Counted from the stretch's first letter, positions 42,470-51,372 are shown. The stretch: 64,000 bases of DNA from SKVJ01 sp964578745 (GCA_964578745.1 CAZODZ010000003.1:8511-72510); one strand, 5' to 3'. Numbers and translations are program-made. The notes: generated by a model not told the origin, from the sequence alone.

Positions 42470-43351
42470 TTACCAGCCTCGTGAAGAAAGCAGTTCCTGC
42501 TGCGGTATCGACGCAATCTCGAGCCCGGGCATGGCTTCTCCAAGTCCCTTCGACACGCGTGCTAGGACTTCGGGATCCTGATAGTGTGTCACCGCCTCAA
42601 CAATCGCCTTTGCACGAGCGCTGGGATTGCTCGACTTGAATATGCCGGAGCCCACGAAGACTCCATCCGCGCCCAGCTGCATCATGAGGGCCGCGTCAGC
42701 GGGCGTCGCCACTCCGCCTGCCGCGAAGTTGACTACCGGCAGCCTGCCTGTCTCGTGAAGGTCCATCACCAGCTGCAGTGGTGCGCCCAGCAGTTTCGCC
42801 TCGGTCACCAGTTCTTCCCTGGGCAGAGACTTGACACGGCGTATGCCATCCTGCACCGCACGCATGTGGCGCACGGCCTCCACTATGTTACCAGTGCCTG
42901 CCTCTCCCTTGGTGCGGATCATGGCGGCACCCTCCGCGATACGGCGCAGCGCCTCTCCGAGGTCGCGGCAGCCGCACACGAACGGTACGCGGAATTCGTG
43001 TTTCCACACGTGGAAGCTCTCGTCCGCAGGAGTGAGCACCTCCGATTCGTCGATGAAATCGACCCCGAGAGCCTCTAGGACCTGTGCCTCAACGAAGTGA
43101 CCTATACGGCATTTTGCCATAACGGGAATGCTCACTGCTTCCATTATCGCGGTGATTACCGTCGGGTCGGCCATGCGTGCGACCCCACCGGCGGCCCGGA
43201 TATCGGCTGGCACCCGCTCGAGGGCCATCACGGCACATGCACCTGCGTCCTCGGCTATGCGAGCCTGTTCTGGTGTGACCACATCCATGATAACCCCGCC
43301 CTTGAGGGATTGGGCGAGACCACTCTTTGTCCTGAACGTGCTCTTCTCCAT
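42470..43351 (-). CDS. pdxS: Pyridoxal 5'-phosphate synthase subunit PdxS
   Basis: A 293-residue PLP synthase. The start MEKSTFRTKSGLAQSLKGGV and GACAVMALERVPADIRAAGG are highly conserved. The two catalytic lysines lie in PVMAKCRIGHFVEAQ near residue 80 and TKGEAGTGNIVEAVRHMR near 148. PdxS needs ammonia from the glutaminase PdxT, whose gene is not adjacent. ATG 43351 has no Shine-Dalgarno; TTGCGT-17-TATAAT ends 6 nt before it. First gene of the operon running through tmk, mnmA, rnhB and yraN. Confidence 0.95.
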   Translation of the reverse strand: MEKSTFRTKSGLAQSLKGGVIMDVVTPEQARIAEDAGACAVMALERVPADIRAAGGVARMADPTVITAIMEAVSIPVMAKCRIGHFVEAQVLEALGVDFIDESEVLTPADESFHVWKHEFRVPFVCGCRDLGEALRRIAEGAAMIRTKGEAGTGNIVEAVRHMRAVQDGIRRVKSLPREELVTEAKLLGAPLQLVMDLHETGRLPVVNFAAGGVATPADAALMMQLGADGVFVGSGIFKSSNPSARAKAIVEAVTHYQDPEVLARVSKGLGEAMPGLEIASIPQQELLSSRGW

Positions 43352-43357
43352 GGCGTT

Positions 43358-43386
43358 ATTATAGGTCAGCCTCCCGAGGGACGCAA
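43358..43386 (-). promoter_or_regulatory. Leaderless promoter of the pdxS operon
   Basis: Minus strand TTGCGT (43386-43381), 17-bp spacer, perfect TATAAT (43363-43358), then 6 nt to the ATG at 43351. Confidence 0.65.
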
Positions 43387-43460
43387 AGCCTCCGCCGTTA
43401 CAGGAAGTAAGCGGCCGGACCGGGTTCAGGCCAGCCGAGGGTCGTATTGTTGACAGGTGT

Positions 43461-44651
43461 CTAGCCTTTCTCGTTGCCTGCGATGATTACGCTCACGCTG
43501 GCGGTTGCCGGTGTACCTCCAAGATTATGGGTCAGGCCGAGCTTGGGGTTCTTAACCTGGCGCTTGTCGGCTTTTCCCTGAAGCTGCTTGTAGACCTCAT
43601 ACATCATGCGGAGACCGCTCGCGCCGATGGGATGCCCGAAGCATTTCAGTCCGCCGTCTGTATTCACCGGCAGGCCACCCTCAAGTGTGAAGAACCCCGA
43701 TTCCACGTCTTCCGGCGCCTTTCCCCGCTCGCTGAACTTGAGGTCCTCCATGATGACCAGCTCGGTGATGGTGAAGCAGTCGTGCACCTCGGCGATGCTT
43801 ATCTCCTCGCGAGGGTTCTTGATACCCGCCTCTGCGTAGGCACGTTCGCCGGCCCTCACGGTTTCTTCAACGTGGGTCCAGTCGAACTTCGGGTTCATGT
43901 ATCCTTCGTATGGGCCGACCGCGATCTGGAGCGCCTTCAGGTAGATTGGGTCGGGTCGGAAGTTCTTCGCCATGTCTGCACGCGTCACGATTGCTGCGGC
44001 AGCGCCGTCACTTACGCCGCAACAGTCGAACAGCCCGAGTGGCCACGCCACCATCGGTGCCGCAAGCACCTTCTCCAGTGTGACCTCCGACTGGAAGTGC
44101 GCCTTGGGCGCAAGCGCGCCGTTGTGGTGGTTCTTGACGGCGATCTGACCAATGATGCGCTTTCCTTCCTCCGGGCTGAGGCCGTACCTGTCGAAGTATT
44201 TGGTTGCCATCATGGCGAAATGTCCCGGCGGGCTGTATGTGCGGGTCCTGTACGTATTCTGCTGCCGGCGGAACAACTCGAAGTCGGGGAGTCCGCTGTA
44301 TCCAGAGTCCTTGAGCTTCTCCACTCCGACGGCAAGAGCAATGTCGCACGCTCCGGAGGCGACCGCATAGCAAGCGTTGCGCAGTGCGTCCGACCCGGTT
44401 GCGCAGGCGTTCTCGACACGTGTGACAGGTATGTAGTCGAGCTTGAGCGCGCGTGACAGCATCTGTCCGGTCCATTCGGTCACATATGTTCCGAGCCACG
44501 CGGCCTGGATGTCCTTCGGGTCGATACCTGCGTCCTCGTAGGCCTCGTAGACGCTGTCGACTATCATGTCGTCGGCGCTCTTATCCCAGTTTTCTCCGAA
44601 CTTGGAGCAACCCATCCCGATGATTGCTACCCTGTCCTTGATTCCGTCCAT
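43461..44651 (-). CDS. Thiolase family protein (SCP-x-like acetyl-CoA acetyltransferase)
   Basis: A 396-residue thiolase. The nucleophilic Cys is in TRVENACATGSDALRNACYA near residue 87, EVHDCFTITELVIMEDL near 290 carries the His-Asp-Cys segment, and CFGHPIGASGLRM near 340 holds the His of the HPxGxSG motif. The form belongs to the SCP-x/nonspecific lipid-transfer thiolases, which often pair with DUF35 OB-fold proteins; the gene upstream carries such a domain. GAGGTGA precedes the ATG. Last gene of a four-gene acyl-CoA operon. Confidence 0.88.
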   Translation of the reverse strand: MDGIKDRVAIIGMGCSKFGENWDKSADDMIVDSVYEAYEDAGIDPKDIQAAWLGTYVTEWTGQMLSRALKLDYIPVTRVENACATGSDALRNACYAVASGACDIALAVGVEKLKDSGYSGLPDFELFRRQQNTYRTRTYSPPGHFAMMATKYFDRYGLSPEEGKRIIGQIAVKNHHNGALAPKAHFQSEVTLEKVLAAPMVAWPLGLFDCCGVSDGAAAAIVTRADMAKNFRPDPIYLKALQIAVGPYEGYMNPKFDWTHVEETVRAGERAYAEAGIKNPREEISIAEVHDCFTITELVIMEDLKFSERGKAPEDVESGFFTLEGGLPVNTDGGLKCFGHPIGASGLRMMYEVYKQLQGKADKRQVKNPKLGLTHNLGGTPATASVSVIIAGNEKG

Positions 44652-44685
44652 GATTCACCTCATTTTTCTCGCTGGATGTGAGCCT

Positions 44686-46101
44686 CTAGTCTCTTTTGGG
44701 GCGTGCCTTCCACCAGTACGTGTAAAAGCCGCCGACATATCTCAGGATGCGGAAGACCATCTCGACCGGCATTCCTATCCTGACCTCTTCGGGGTCGCGG
44801 TCAGTCATGTCGATGGTGATCCTGCCTCCTCCTTCGAAGTCGACTGCCGCGACCGTGGTCGGCGGGTCGATGCTCGCGCCCAGCCTGTCGTGACTAAATG
44901 TAGCAAGAACCGCGGGCTTGTCCGAAAAACTGTAATCTTCGAAATTGTCTTTGGCGCCGCACTCCATGCAGACCCGCTGTGCCGGGTACTGAGGTGTCCC
45001 GCACACCTTGCACTTGACGCCGTGGAGGTCCAGCCCGCTCTTATTGTCGCGCCAGAGTGCAACAGGGGATGGCTGCTCAAGCGGAGCAGTCGCCGGCGGC
45101 TCAAGTTCGACTATTCGCCGCCAGCGGAGATACTTCTCGTATGTGGGGACCTGCAGCTTCGTGTTCAGGTAGTAGTCCATTCCCCTGGAGGGCTTGGCTG
45201 AGGCAATGCCATCCGTTGCGGTCAGCGTCAATACGTCGGAGCCGTTGCCGTAGGAGACAACGAGCATCTTGTCGCCCGGCGACGCTGACTCGAGAGCTGC
45301 CGCGAGAGAGATGAGCACCTGCGGGCTTCCCGTGTCACCAAATTCGTTGAAGTACGTGTTCTGTACTCTCTCGGGGTCGAGCTTCAGCATCTTGGTGACC
45401 GAAGCAAGCTGTCTTGCATCAGGCGAGTACATCACTACTTTCGCGAAGGTGTCCAGCGACTGCCCGCTCTTCTCGAGCGCGGCGCGGATGGCCTGCGGGA
45501 CGACGCGGCCGTGCCCGTCGTCCCTTACGAAGCGTACCTCCCACGTCTTCACGTAGCGCTCTCTATCAGACCGGAAGACGTCGATTATCTCATCGGACAT
45601 CGTATACATCGAATCGATGCTTGCCACGACACCTTCGCTTCCAATGAGGTATGCCGCAGCGCCGTCGCCAAAGGCCATCTCGTTTCCGCCGTTGGGCATG
45701 CCAAGACGGCAGTCGGCAATGCACACAAGCACATTCCGTGCGGAGCCCGCGTTCACCGCATCGACTGCGGCGCGCAGTGCGTTGGTCCCGCACCTGAGCG
45801 AGCCTCCGAAGTCACACGTGTACGTGCTGGTTGGCATATTGAGCACGGCGGCAATCGTGGCGGCGCACTGCTTCTCCATGTAAGGCGCGGTAGTGGAGGC
45901 GAAGAACAATGCGTCGACCCTAGCCGTGTCCACTTTCTTGAGGCAGGCCTGTGCAGCGGCGACGGCCATTGTAAGGCTATCTTCGTCGTGTGCGGCAACA
46001 GCCTTCTCTCCCTTGCCACCGGTCCCCCAGGCACGGCCGATCTCGGCCCTGCTGAGTCGATAGAGCGGCAGGTAAGGTGCATATGAAACAATTCCTGTCA
46101 T
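44686..46101 (-). CDS. HMG-CoA synthase-like/KAS III protein fused to a DUF35 OB-fold domain
   Basis: A 471-residue two-part protein. Residues 1-330 are a thiolase-fold HMG-CoA-synthase-like domain with the nucleophile in GGSLRCGTNALRAAVDAV near 104 and SYGNGSDVLTLT near 280. Residues 345-470 form a DUF35 unit with a zinc ribbon CKVCGTPQYPAQRVCMECGA and an OB-fold. DUF35 partners of thiolases supply CoA-substrate channelling in archaeal HMG-CoA synthesis. Here it is on the same chain, directly upstream of a thiolase (34 nt). The true reaction may be HMG-CoA-like condensation or ketoacyl-CoA turnover. Confidence 0.8.
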   Translation of the reverse strand: MTGIVSYAPYLPLYRLSRAEIGRAWGTGGKGEKAVAAHDEDSLTMAVAAAQACLKKVDTARVDALFFASTTAPYMEKQCAATIAAVLNMPTSTYTCDFGGSLRCGTNALRAAVDAVNAGSARNVLVCIADCRLGMPNGGNEMAFGDGAAAYLIGSEGVVASIDSMYTMSDEIIDVFRSDRERYVKTWEVRFVRDDGHGRVVPQAIRAALEKSGQSLDTFAKVVMYSPDARQLASVTKMLKLDPERVQNTYFNEFGDTGSPQVLISLAAALESASPGDKMLVVSYGNGSDVLTLTATDGIASAKPSRGMDYYLNTKLQVPTYEKYLRWRRIVELEPPATAPLEQPSPVALWRDNKSGLDLHGVKCKVCGTPQYPAQRVCMECGAKDNFEDYSFSDKPAVLATFSHDRLGASIDPPTTVAAVDFEGGGRITIDMTDRDPEEVRIGMPVEMVFRILRYVGGFYTYWWKARPKRD

Positions 46102-46147
46102 GTCGTTTTACTCCTTCCTTCAACGATCGAAGGCGCTGTGAGTCGGC

Positions 46148-47005
46148 CTATTTCTTGGAATAGTCGTACCATCCCTTGCCCGTCTTTCTGCCGAGGTGGC
46201 CGGCCTGAATCATCTTCTTCAGCACTAGTGGTGGCAGATATGCCGGGTCTTTTGTCTCTTCATATATGGCCATGCAGGCGTTGTAGTGGATGTCCAGGCC
46301 CACAAAGTCCATCAGGGTGAACGGTCCCATGGGGTAATTGAGACCCAATTGCATCGCTTTATCGATATCCTCCATGCTCGCAAGGCCGCGTTCCCATTGC
46401 CTGATAGCGACCAAGGTGTATGGGAGATAGAGCTGGTTCACGATGAATCCTGGTGCGTCCTTGCAGACCACGGTCTCCTTGCCGACGGACGCGCCGAAGG
46501 CCACGCCGGCATCGACAACATCATCGCGTACCAGAAGTGTCCTGACGACCTCGAGTAGCTTCATGACCGGGACCGGGCTGAAGAAATGCAGTCCCAGCAC
46601 TCTCTGCGGAGTCTTGATGGAGGTGGCTATCTCGGTTATGGGGAGCGACGATGTATTGCTTGCGAGGATAGCGTCGGGAGAGCATATCTGCTCGAGTTCG
46701 GAGAAGACCCGCTTCTTCTCGTCCATCTTTTCCACTACAGCCTCGATGACGAGCTGACAGTCCTTGAGATCGCCGAGTCGCGTGGTTCCCGTGATCTTTC
46801 CGAGTGTAGCTGCACGCTCCTCCGCGGTGGCTTTTCCACGTTCGACCGCCTTCTGCGTTGAGGCTTCTATCCTGGAAATGCCTTTCTTGAGAAACTCGTC
46901 GTTGACCTCGGTCACGACGACGTTGTAACCTGCCCGGGCCGTTATCTCCGCGATGCCGGACCCCATGAGTCCGCAGCCCACAATTCCTACCGTTTTGATG
47001 TCCAT
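46148..47005 (-). CDS. hbd: 3-hydroxyacyl-CoA (3-hydroxybutyryl-CoA) dehydrogenase
   Basis: A 285-residue NAD(P)-dependent enzyme. Rossmann start VGIVGCGLMGSGIAEITARA, ASNTSSLPITEIA near residue 117, catalytic His in VLGLHFFSPVPVMKLLEVV near 140, FIVNQLYLPYTLVAIRQWE near 187, and C-terminal YPMGPFTLMDFVGLD near 230. A strong Shine-Dalgarno (AAGGAGG) precedes the ATG. It lies 70 nt after the SDR gene and 46 nt before the HMG-CoA-synthase-like gene. Confidence 0.92.
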   Translation of the reverse strand: MDIKTVGIVGCGLMGSGIAEITARAGYNVVVTEVNDEFLKKGISRIEASTQKAVERGKATAEERAATLGKITGTTRLGDLKDCQLVIEAVVEKMDEKKRVFSELEQICSPDAILASNTSSLPITEIATSIKTPQRVLGLHFFSPVPVMKLLEVVRTLLVRDDVVDAGVAFGASVGKETVVCKDAPGFIVNQLYLPYTLVAIRQWERGLASMEDIDKAMQLGLNYPMGPFTLMDFVGLDIHYNACMAIYEETKDPAYLPPLVLKKMIQAGHLGRKTGKGWYDYSKK

Positions 47006-47075
47006 GTCGCGTGTACCTCCTTGCGAACGAGACAGTATAGTACCGGAACCGGGCGCTTCCGCCCGGAGTGGATAG

Positions 47076-47843
47076 TCAGCCTATGAACACTCCGCCGTTG
47101 ACGCTGAGCGTCTGCCCAGTGATGTACCCCGCCTCGTCTGAAGCGAGGAACAGGATTGCTGCGGCGATCTCTTCAGGCTCTCCGAGTCGCTTCCACGGGA
47201 CGGTCTTCTCATAGGCCTCAGCCAGCCTGGGCTTGTCCCTTCGGGTGACGTTCCACATGTCGGTGTTAATCAGTCCCGGCGAGACGCAGTTGACGTTTAT
47301 CTTGTAGCGCGCGAACTCCATCGCGAGGTTCCGCGTGAATGCGATGATGCCGCCCTTGGCTGCCCCGTACACGGCCTGCCCCGAGCTTCCAGCGCGGCCG
47401 GCGTCGGAGGCGACGTTGACAATCTTGCCGTACTGGCGTTCGACCATGCCGTCGAGTACCGCCCGGCAGAACACTATGTGGCTCAACAGGTTGACGTGGA
47501 GACACCTCTCCCAGCCGTCCTGTGTGCCCTCAAGGAAGCGCTCGACAAGGTGCAGCCCGGCGTTGTTGATAAGGATGTCGACCTTGCCCATCTCTTTGTT
47601 GGCGCGTTCCACCGCTGCGTATATCTGAGCGCTGTCGGAGATGTCCACGCTGACGGCGAGGGCTCGGCGACCGAGTGCGCGAACCTCGTCGGCGACCTTC
47701 TCAAGGTCGGACAGAGTCCTGCTTGTAACAACAACGTCGGCGCCGTGGCGTGCGAATGCAAGTGCACACTGCCTGCCGATGCCGCGGCTTCCTCCGGTGA
47801 TGAGGGCCACTCTGCCTTCGAGGGAGAACGACGTTGAATCCAT
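47076..47843 (-). CDS. SDR-family oxidoreductase (FabG-like)
   Basis: A 255-residue short-chain dehydrogenase. NAD(P) site GGSRGIGRQCALAFARHGAD near residue 17, NNAGLHLVERFL near 92, catalytic Ser in VASDAGRAGSSG and YxxxK in YGAAKGG near 158, PGLINTDMW near 190. It could reduce 3-oxoacyl-CoA/ACP or oxidise an alcohol. It heads the four-gene acyl-CoA operon. AAAGGAG lies before the ATG. Confidence 0.88.
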   Translation of the reverse strand: MDSTSFSLEGRVALITGGSRGIGRQCALAFARHGADVVVTSRTLSDLEKVADEVRALGRRALAVSVDISDSAQIYAAVERANKEMGKVDILINNAGLHLVERFLEGTQDGWERCLHVNLLSHIVFCRAVLDGMVERQYGKIVNVASDAGRAGSSGQAVYGAAKGGIIAFTRNLAMEFARYKINVNCVSPGLINTDMWNVTRRDKPRLAEAYEKTVPWKRLGEPEEIAAAILFLASDEAGYITGQTLSVNGGVFIG

Positions 47844-47928
47844 GCTTCCGGCTCCTTTCGAGGATTTGTACGTATCCTACCACACCGCGGGCGTTTCCAT
47901 CGTACATGTCCGTCAGGCCATGCGGTGG

Positions 47929-48651
47929 TCATAGCGGATTTCTGGCAGGCATGCCCGGGCGGCGCGGAAAGCGTGCCGGCGTCGGGCCAGTCTTGCGGAT
48001 GCAGATGAGGTGATGATTGCCGGGCAGCCCGGGGAGGTCCACGTCGATGCGTTCTTGGAGGTGTCCGCCCAACAGCGAAACAGCCGTTGTTGCGTGATCC
48101 AGCTCAGTCGAGGTGTCTCCTTTCTTCATCGCGATGAACAGCCCATCCCGTCGCACGAACGGCAGTCCCAGTTCGACGAGTGTAGCAAGAGGGGCCACTG
48201 CCCGGGAGACAACCACGTCGAATGTTTCCCTCAGCGTTGCCTGGTGGCCCAACTCCTCTGCGCGTCCGTGGATCACGACAATGCCACTCAGCCCGAGGAC
48301 ATGGGTGATATGCCTCAGGAAATCCACCTTCTTGCCGGTTGCCTCGAGCAGGTATACCTCGAGTTCGGGTATTGCTATCTTGAGCGGAATGCCTGGGAAG
48401 CCAGCCCCGGAGCCGATGTCGAGCAGTCGGGAATGCCGTAGAACCACCGGTTCGTGCTCCAGGGCGAGAACAACGCTGAGCGAATCAAGGAAGTGTCTCG
48501 TCTCGATCTCCCGGGGAGATGTGATAGACGTGAGGTTGAACCGCTCGTTCCACTCCAACAGTATCCGCATGTACTGCTCGAACCTAGCCATCTGGGGCGG
48601 GTCCAGCGGGTGGCCAATCAAGGAAGCACCTGCTGAGAGTGTCTGCATCAT
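47929..48651 (-). CDS. rsmG: 16S rRNA (guanine527-N7)-methyltransferase RsmG
   Basis: A 240-residue GidB/RsmG protein. FNLTSITSPREIETRHFLDSL near residue 38, SAM site LLDIGSGAGFPGIPLKIA near 76, VYLLEATGKKVDFLRHI near 95 and VVVSRAVAPLATLVEL near 145. It modifies the 530 loop of 16S rRNA; loss gives streptomycin resistance in several bacteria. Two adjacent ATG codons (48651, 48648) are possible starts. It is divergent from relA with an 80-bp gap that contains the relA promoter. Confidence 0.93.
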   Translation of the reverse strand: MMQTLSAGASLIGHPLDPPQMARFEQYMRILLEWNERFNLTSITSPREIETRHFLDSLSVVLALEHEPVVLRHSRLLDIGSGAGFPGIPLKIAIPELEVYLLEATGKKVDFLRHITHVLGLSGIVVIHGRAEELGHQATLRETFDVVVSRAVAPLATLVELGLPFVRRDGLFIAMKKGDTSTELDHATTAVSLLGGHLQERIDVDLPGLPGNHHLICIRKTGPTPARFPRRPGMPARNPL

Positions 48652-48695
48652 ATTGTACTCTGTGGATGCCGTTCTCTATCGAATAATGAAAACGT

Positions 48696-48724
48696 TTGCG
48701 TGCACAGTGGTGCTGCGTTATTAT
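48696..48724 (+). promoter_or_regulatory. Leaderless promoter of relA-rpsT
   Basis: TTGCGT (48696-48701), 17-bp spacer, TATTAT (48719-48724), then 7 nt to the ATG at 48732. It shares the -35 TTGCGT with the pdxS promoter. Confidence 0.6.
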
Positions 48725-48731
48725 GCCAAGT

Positions 48732-50885
48732 ATGGACATTGAGGTCTTGCTGAAGGATGCGGGAGAATATCTCCCTCCTGACAAGATCGAGCTCGTGCGT
48801 TCGGCGTATGAGTTTGCGGCCAAGGCGCACGAAGGGCAGGAGAGGGCCTCGGGAGAGCCATTCCTTGAGCATCCACTGAATGTTGCAGCGACGCTCGTCG
48901 AGTTGCAGATGGATGCGCCAACGCTTGCCGCCGCGCTGCTTCACGACGTCATTGAAGACAGTGATGTATCGCTTGAAGACGTGAAGTCGCGATTCGGCGA
49001 GGAGATCGCGAGGCTGGTGGATGGCGTTACGAAGCTGAAGCGACTGACCAGTAAGAGCGAGGAGAGGGGAGTCGACTCCAAGACGCAGGCGGAGAACCTG
49101 CGCAAGCTTCTTGTTGCGGCGGCTGAGGACCTGAGAGTGGTCCTCATCAAGCTCGCCGACCGGTTGCACAACATGCGTACGCTCGGTGCACTGCCACTTG
49201 GTCGCCGCAGGGCAATCGCACGGCAGACGCTTGATGTATACGCACCGCTTGCTCACAGGCTGGGACTGCGTCGCACAAAGTGGCAACTTGAGGACCTTGC
49301 ATTCCGCCACCTCGAACCGAGACAGTACCGCCGGTTCTCTCGGCTGATTTCGACCAAACGTGCCGAGCGCGAAGGGTTTGTTCAGGAGGCTATCAGCATC
49401 TTGGCTGAGGAATTGAAGCGCGCCGGTATCGATGCCAAGGTGCTGGGGCGACCGAAACATATTTACAGCACATACCTGAAGGCGCAGCGCTATGTCGAGC
49501 AGGGGAAGAGTTTCGGTGACATCCACGACCTGTTTGCCCTGCGCGTGCTGGTTGAAACGGTGCCTGACTGCTACAAGGCACTTGGTGTTGTCCACAACAT
49601 ATGGCACCCGATGGTGGAGGAGTTCAACGACTACATTGCGAATCCGAAGGAGAACGGGTACCAGTCGCTGCATACCACTGTGCTGTGCAAGGGCACCACG
49701 CCCATCGAGGTCCAGATACGCACCTATGAGATGAACCAAGTGGCGACCTTCGGCGTGGCGGCCCACTGGCGCTACAAGGAGGGCGGGCGGCTGGACAAGT
49801 CGTCCGATGCCCGCATGGCCTGGCTGCAGGAGCTGGCCGAGCATCGCGACGAGTTGGATACCGAGCAGTTCATCGAGTCGCTCCGTACCGACATACTCAC
49901 GGATCAGGTGTTCGTGTACACACCTAAAGGTGAGATCAAGGATCTACCCAAGGGAGCGACTCCGCTCGATTTCGCCTTTCGCATCCACACGGATCTCGGC
50001 TACCGCTGTATCGGTGCCAAGGTGAACGGCAAACTCGTGCAGCTCAACCAGGTACTCAACAACGGCGATGTTGTCGAGATAGTCGCGTCGAAAACGGAAC
50101 GTGGACCCAGTCTCGACTGGTTGAACCCTGAGCTGAGATATCTGAAGACATCGCATGCCCGGTCGAAGGTACGTCAGTGGTTCAACAAGCAGGAACGGAG
50201 CCAGAGCATTGAGACCGGACGCCAGATGCTGGAGAAAGGGCTCAGCCGGTTGGGCATTACGACGCCGGCGGCTGACAAACTGGCGTCGAAGCTGGGCTAC
50301 GCTGGCATAGAAGAGTTCTACCTTGCCATTGGTAGAGGTAGTCTCACGGTCGCGCAGGTTGCGGCTAAGGTGGGCTCCGGCTTGGAGCGGGGAGAGAAAG
50401 GCATAGAGGTCTCTGCTCCCCGCCGCGTAAGCCCCGGGAGTGTCCGTGTGCTCGGGGTCGGCGACCTCTACACCAGAATGGCCAGTTGTTGTAATCCCTT
50501 GCCCGGAGACGAGATAATCGGGTATATTACGCAGGGCCGTGGTGTCACTATCCACCGCAAGGACTGCGTAAACGTCCGCAACGAGCAGGAGAAGGAGCGG
50601 CTGGTGGCGGTCGACTGGGGTGACGTAACACAGGTCTATCCTGTCAAGCTGCAGATCGATGCGTGGGACAGGCCGGGCCTGTTGAGGGACGTAAGTAGTC
50701 TGATCGCCGAGGGCGGTGTCAACATAACCGATGTTGACGTCACGAGGGATGACGGAGGTATCTCGAGCCTCCTTGTTGCTGTTGAGGTAACGAGCACGGC
50801 ACAGTTGGCGACGCTGATTGCGAAACTGCAGTCGCTGTGGAGTGTCATCAACGTGGTTAGAAAAGGAGAAGCGATTGTCCGCTAG
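48732..50885 (+). CDS. relA: Bifunctional (p)ppGpp synthetase/hydrolase (RelA/SpoT)
   Basis: A 717-residue long RSH enzyme. HD hydrolase domain with AAALLHDVIEDSDV near residue 75 and IKLADRLHNMRTL near 139. Synthetase domain with GRPKHIYSTYLK near 240, NPKENGYQSLHTTV near 308 and EVQIRTYEMNQVATFGVAAHW near 332. TGS domain (VFVYTPKGEIKDLPKG) near 395 and a C-terminal ACT domain (WDRPGLLRDVSSLIAEGGVN). Both active sites look intact. I chose ATG 48732, 7 nt after the -10; ATG 48723 is three codons upstream but lies within the promoter. No Shine-Dalgarno. Confidence 0.94.
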   Translation: MDIEVLLKDAGEYLPPDKIELVRSAYEFAAKAHEGQERASGEPFLEHPLNVAATLVELQMDAPTLAAALLHDVIEDSDVSLEDVKSRFGEEIARLVDGVTKLKRLTSKSEERGVDSKTQAENLRKLLVAAAEDLRVVLIKLADRLHNMRTLGALPLGRRRAIARQTLDVYAPLAHRLGLRRTKWQLEDLAFRHLEPRQYRRFSRLISTKRAEREGFVQEAISILAEELKRAGIDAKVLGRPKHIYSTYLKAQRYVEQGKSFGDIHDLFALRVLVETVPDCYKALGVVHNIWHPMVEEFNDYIANPKENGYQSLHTTVLCKGTTPIEVQIRTYEMNQVATFGVAAHWRYKEGGRLDKSSDARMAWLQELAEHRDELDTEQFIESLRTDILTDQVFVYTPKGEIKDLPKGATPLDFAFRIHTDLGYRCIGAKVNGKLVQLNQVLNNGDVVEIVASKTERGPSLDWLNPELRYLKTSHARSKVRQWFNKQERSQSIETGRQMLEKGLSRLGITTPAADKLASKLGYAGIEEFYLAIGRGSLTVAQVAAKVGSGLERGEKGIEVSAPRRVSPGSVRVLGVGDLYTRMASCCNPLPGDEIIGYITQGRGVTIHRKDCVNVRNEQEKERLVAVDWGDVTQVYPVKLQIDAWDRPGLLRDVSSLIAEGGVNITDVDVTRDDGGISSLLVAVEVTSTAQLATLIAKLQSLWSVINVVRKGEAIVR

Positions 50886-51156
50886 CAAATCAACCAGAAA
50901 GGCTGCCCGTACACAGGAACGTCGGCGTCTGTACAACCGGAGCATTCGGAGGCGAACCCGAACGATGTTGCGTGCTGCGCGCGAGAGCACGGCTTCCGGC
51001 GACGTCGAAAGGGCACAGAACGCCACCAGAGTCGCGATAAGCGCACTCGACCGCGCAGTCTCCAAAGGCGTTCTACATAAGAACACCGCCGCACGTCTCA
51101 AATCGCGGCTCGCCCGCCGGACGCGGGGTCTCATTGCCCATGCGGCTGACTCCTAG
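50875..51156 (+). CDS. rpsT: 30S ribosomal protein S20
   Basis: A 93-residue basic protein that binds 16S rRNA: SKSTRKAARTQERRRLYNRS at the N terminus, RTRTMLRAARESTASGD in the middle and LHKNTAARLKSRLARRT near the end, the usual S20 pattern. It starts with TTG at 50875, 7 nt after AAAGGAG, and its first 11 nt overlap the end of relA. E. coli rpsT also starts with UUG, which matters for its autoregulation. A strong hairpin terminator follows 22 nt after the stop. Confidence 0.93.
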   Translation: MSASKSTRKAARTQERRRLYNRSIRRRTRTMLRAARESTASGDVERAQNATRVAISALDRAVSKGVLHKNTAARLKSRLARRTRGLIAHAADS

Positions 51157-51178
51157 TATCGTCGTGGGCTGCGCGTAC

Positions 51179-51222
51179 AACATACAACAATGGGAGCGAT
51201 TTCGCTCCCATTGTTGTATGTT
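51179..51222. terminator. 21-bp perfect hairpin terminator after rpsT
   Basis: Arms 51179-51199 and 51202-51222 are perfectly complementary over 21 bp with a 2-nt spacer, A-rich at the left and ending in TTT at the right. The A/T-rich ends allow it to act in both directions, between convergent relA-rpsT and ilvE. Bases 51223-51372 after it hold nothing I recognise. Confidence 0.85.
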
Positions 51223-51372
51223 TATCCCGCCTGTTTCTCTGTAGTTATCGGTCCAGCGAAGCTGCCTGTCTCAGAACAGTGCCTGGCACCGCCATGGTGG
51301 TACTTGCTCTCTGAGGACGGCCGGTACCTCTCCATCCGCGAAAGTTTCGGGACTGTCTGGAAAGCGCCGGTT

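Noticed and set aside
43527..44456. 309-codon plus-strand frame opposite the thiolase
   Set aside because: Shadow frame without recognisable motifs; the thiolase active-site residues are on the other strand.
48648..51134. Two very long minus-strand open frames (398 and 396 codons) opposite relA and rpsT
   Set aside because: They mirror relA codon structure, have no family resemblance and overlap a gene with clear motifs; they are shadows of GC-rich coding sequence.
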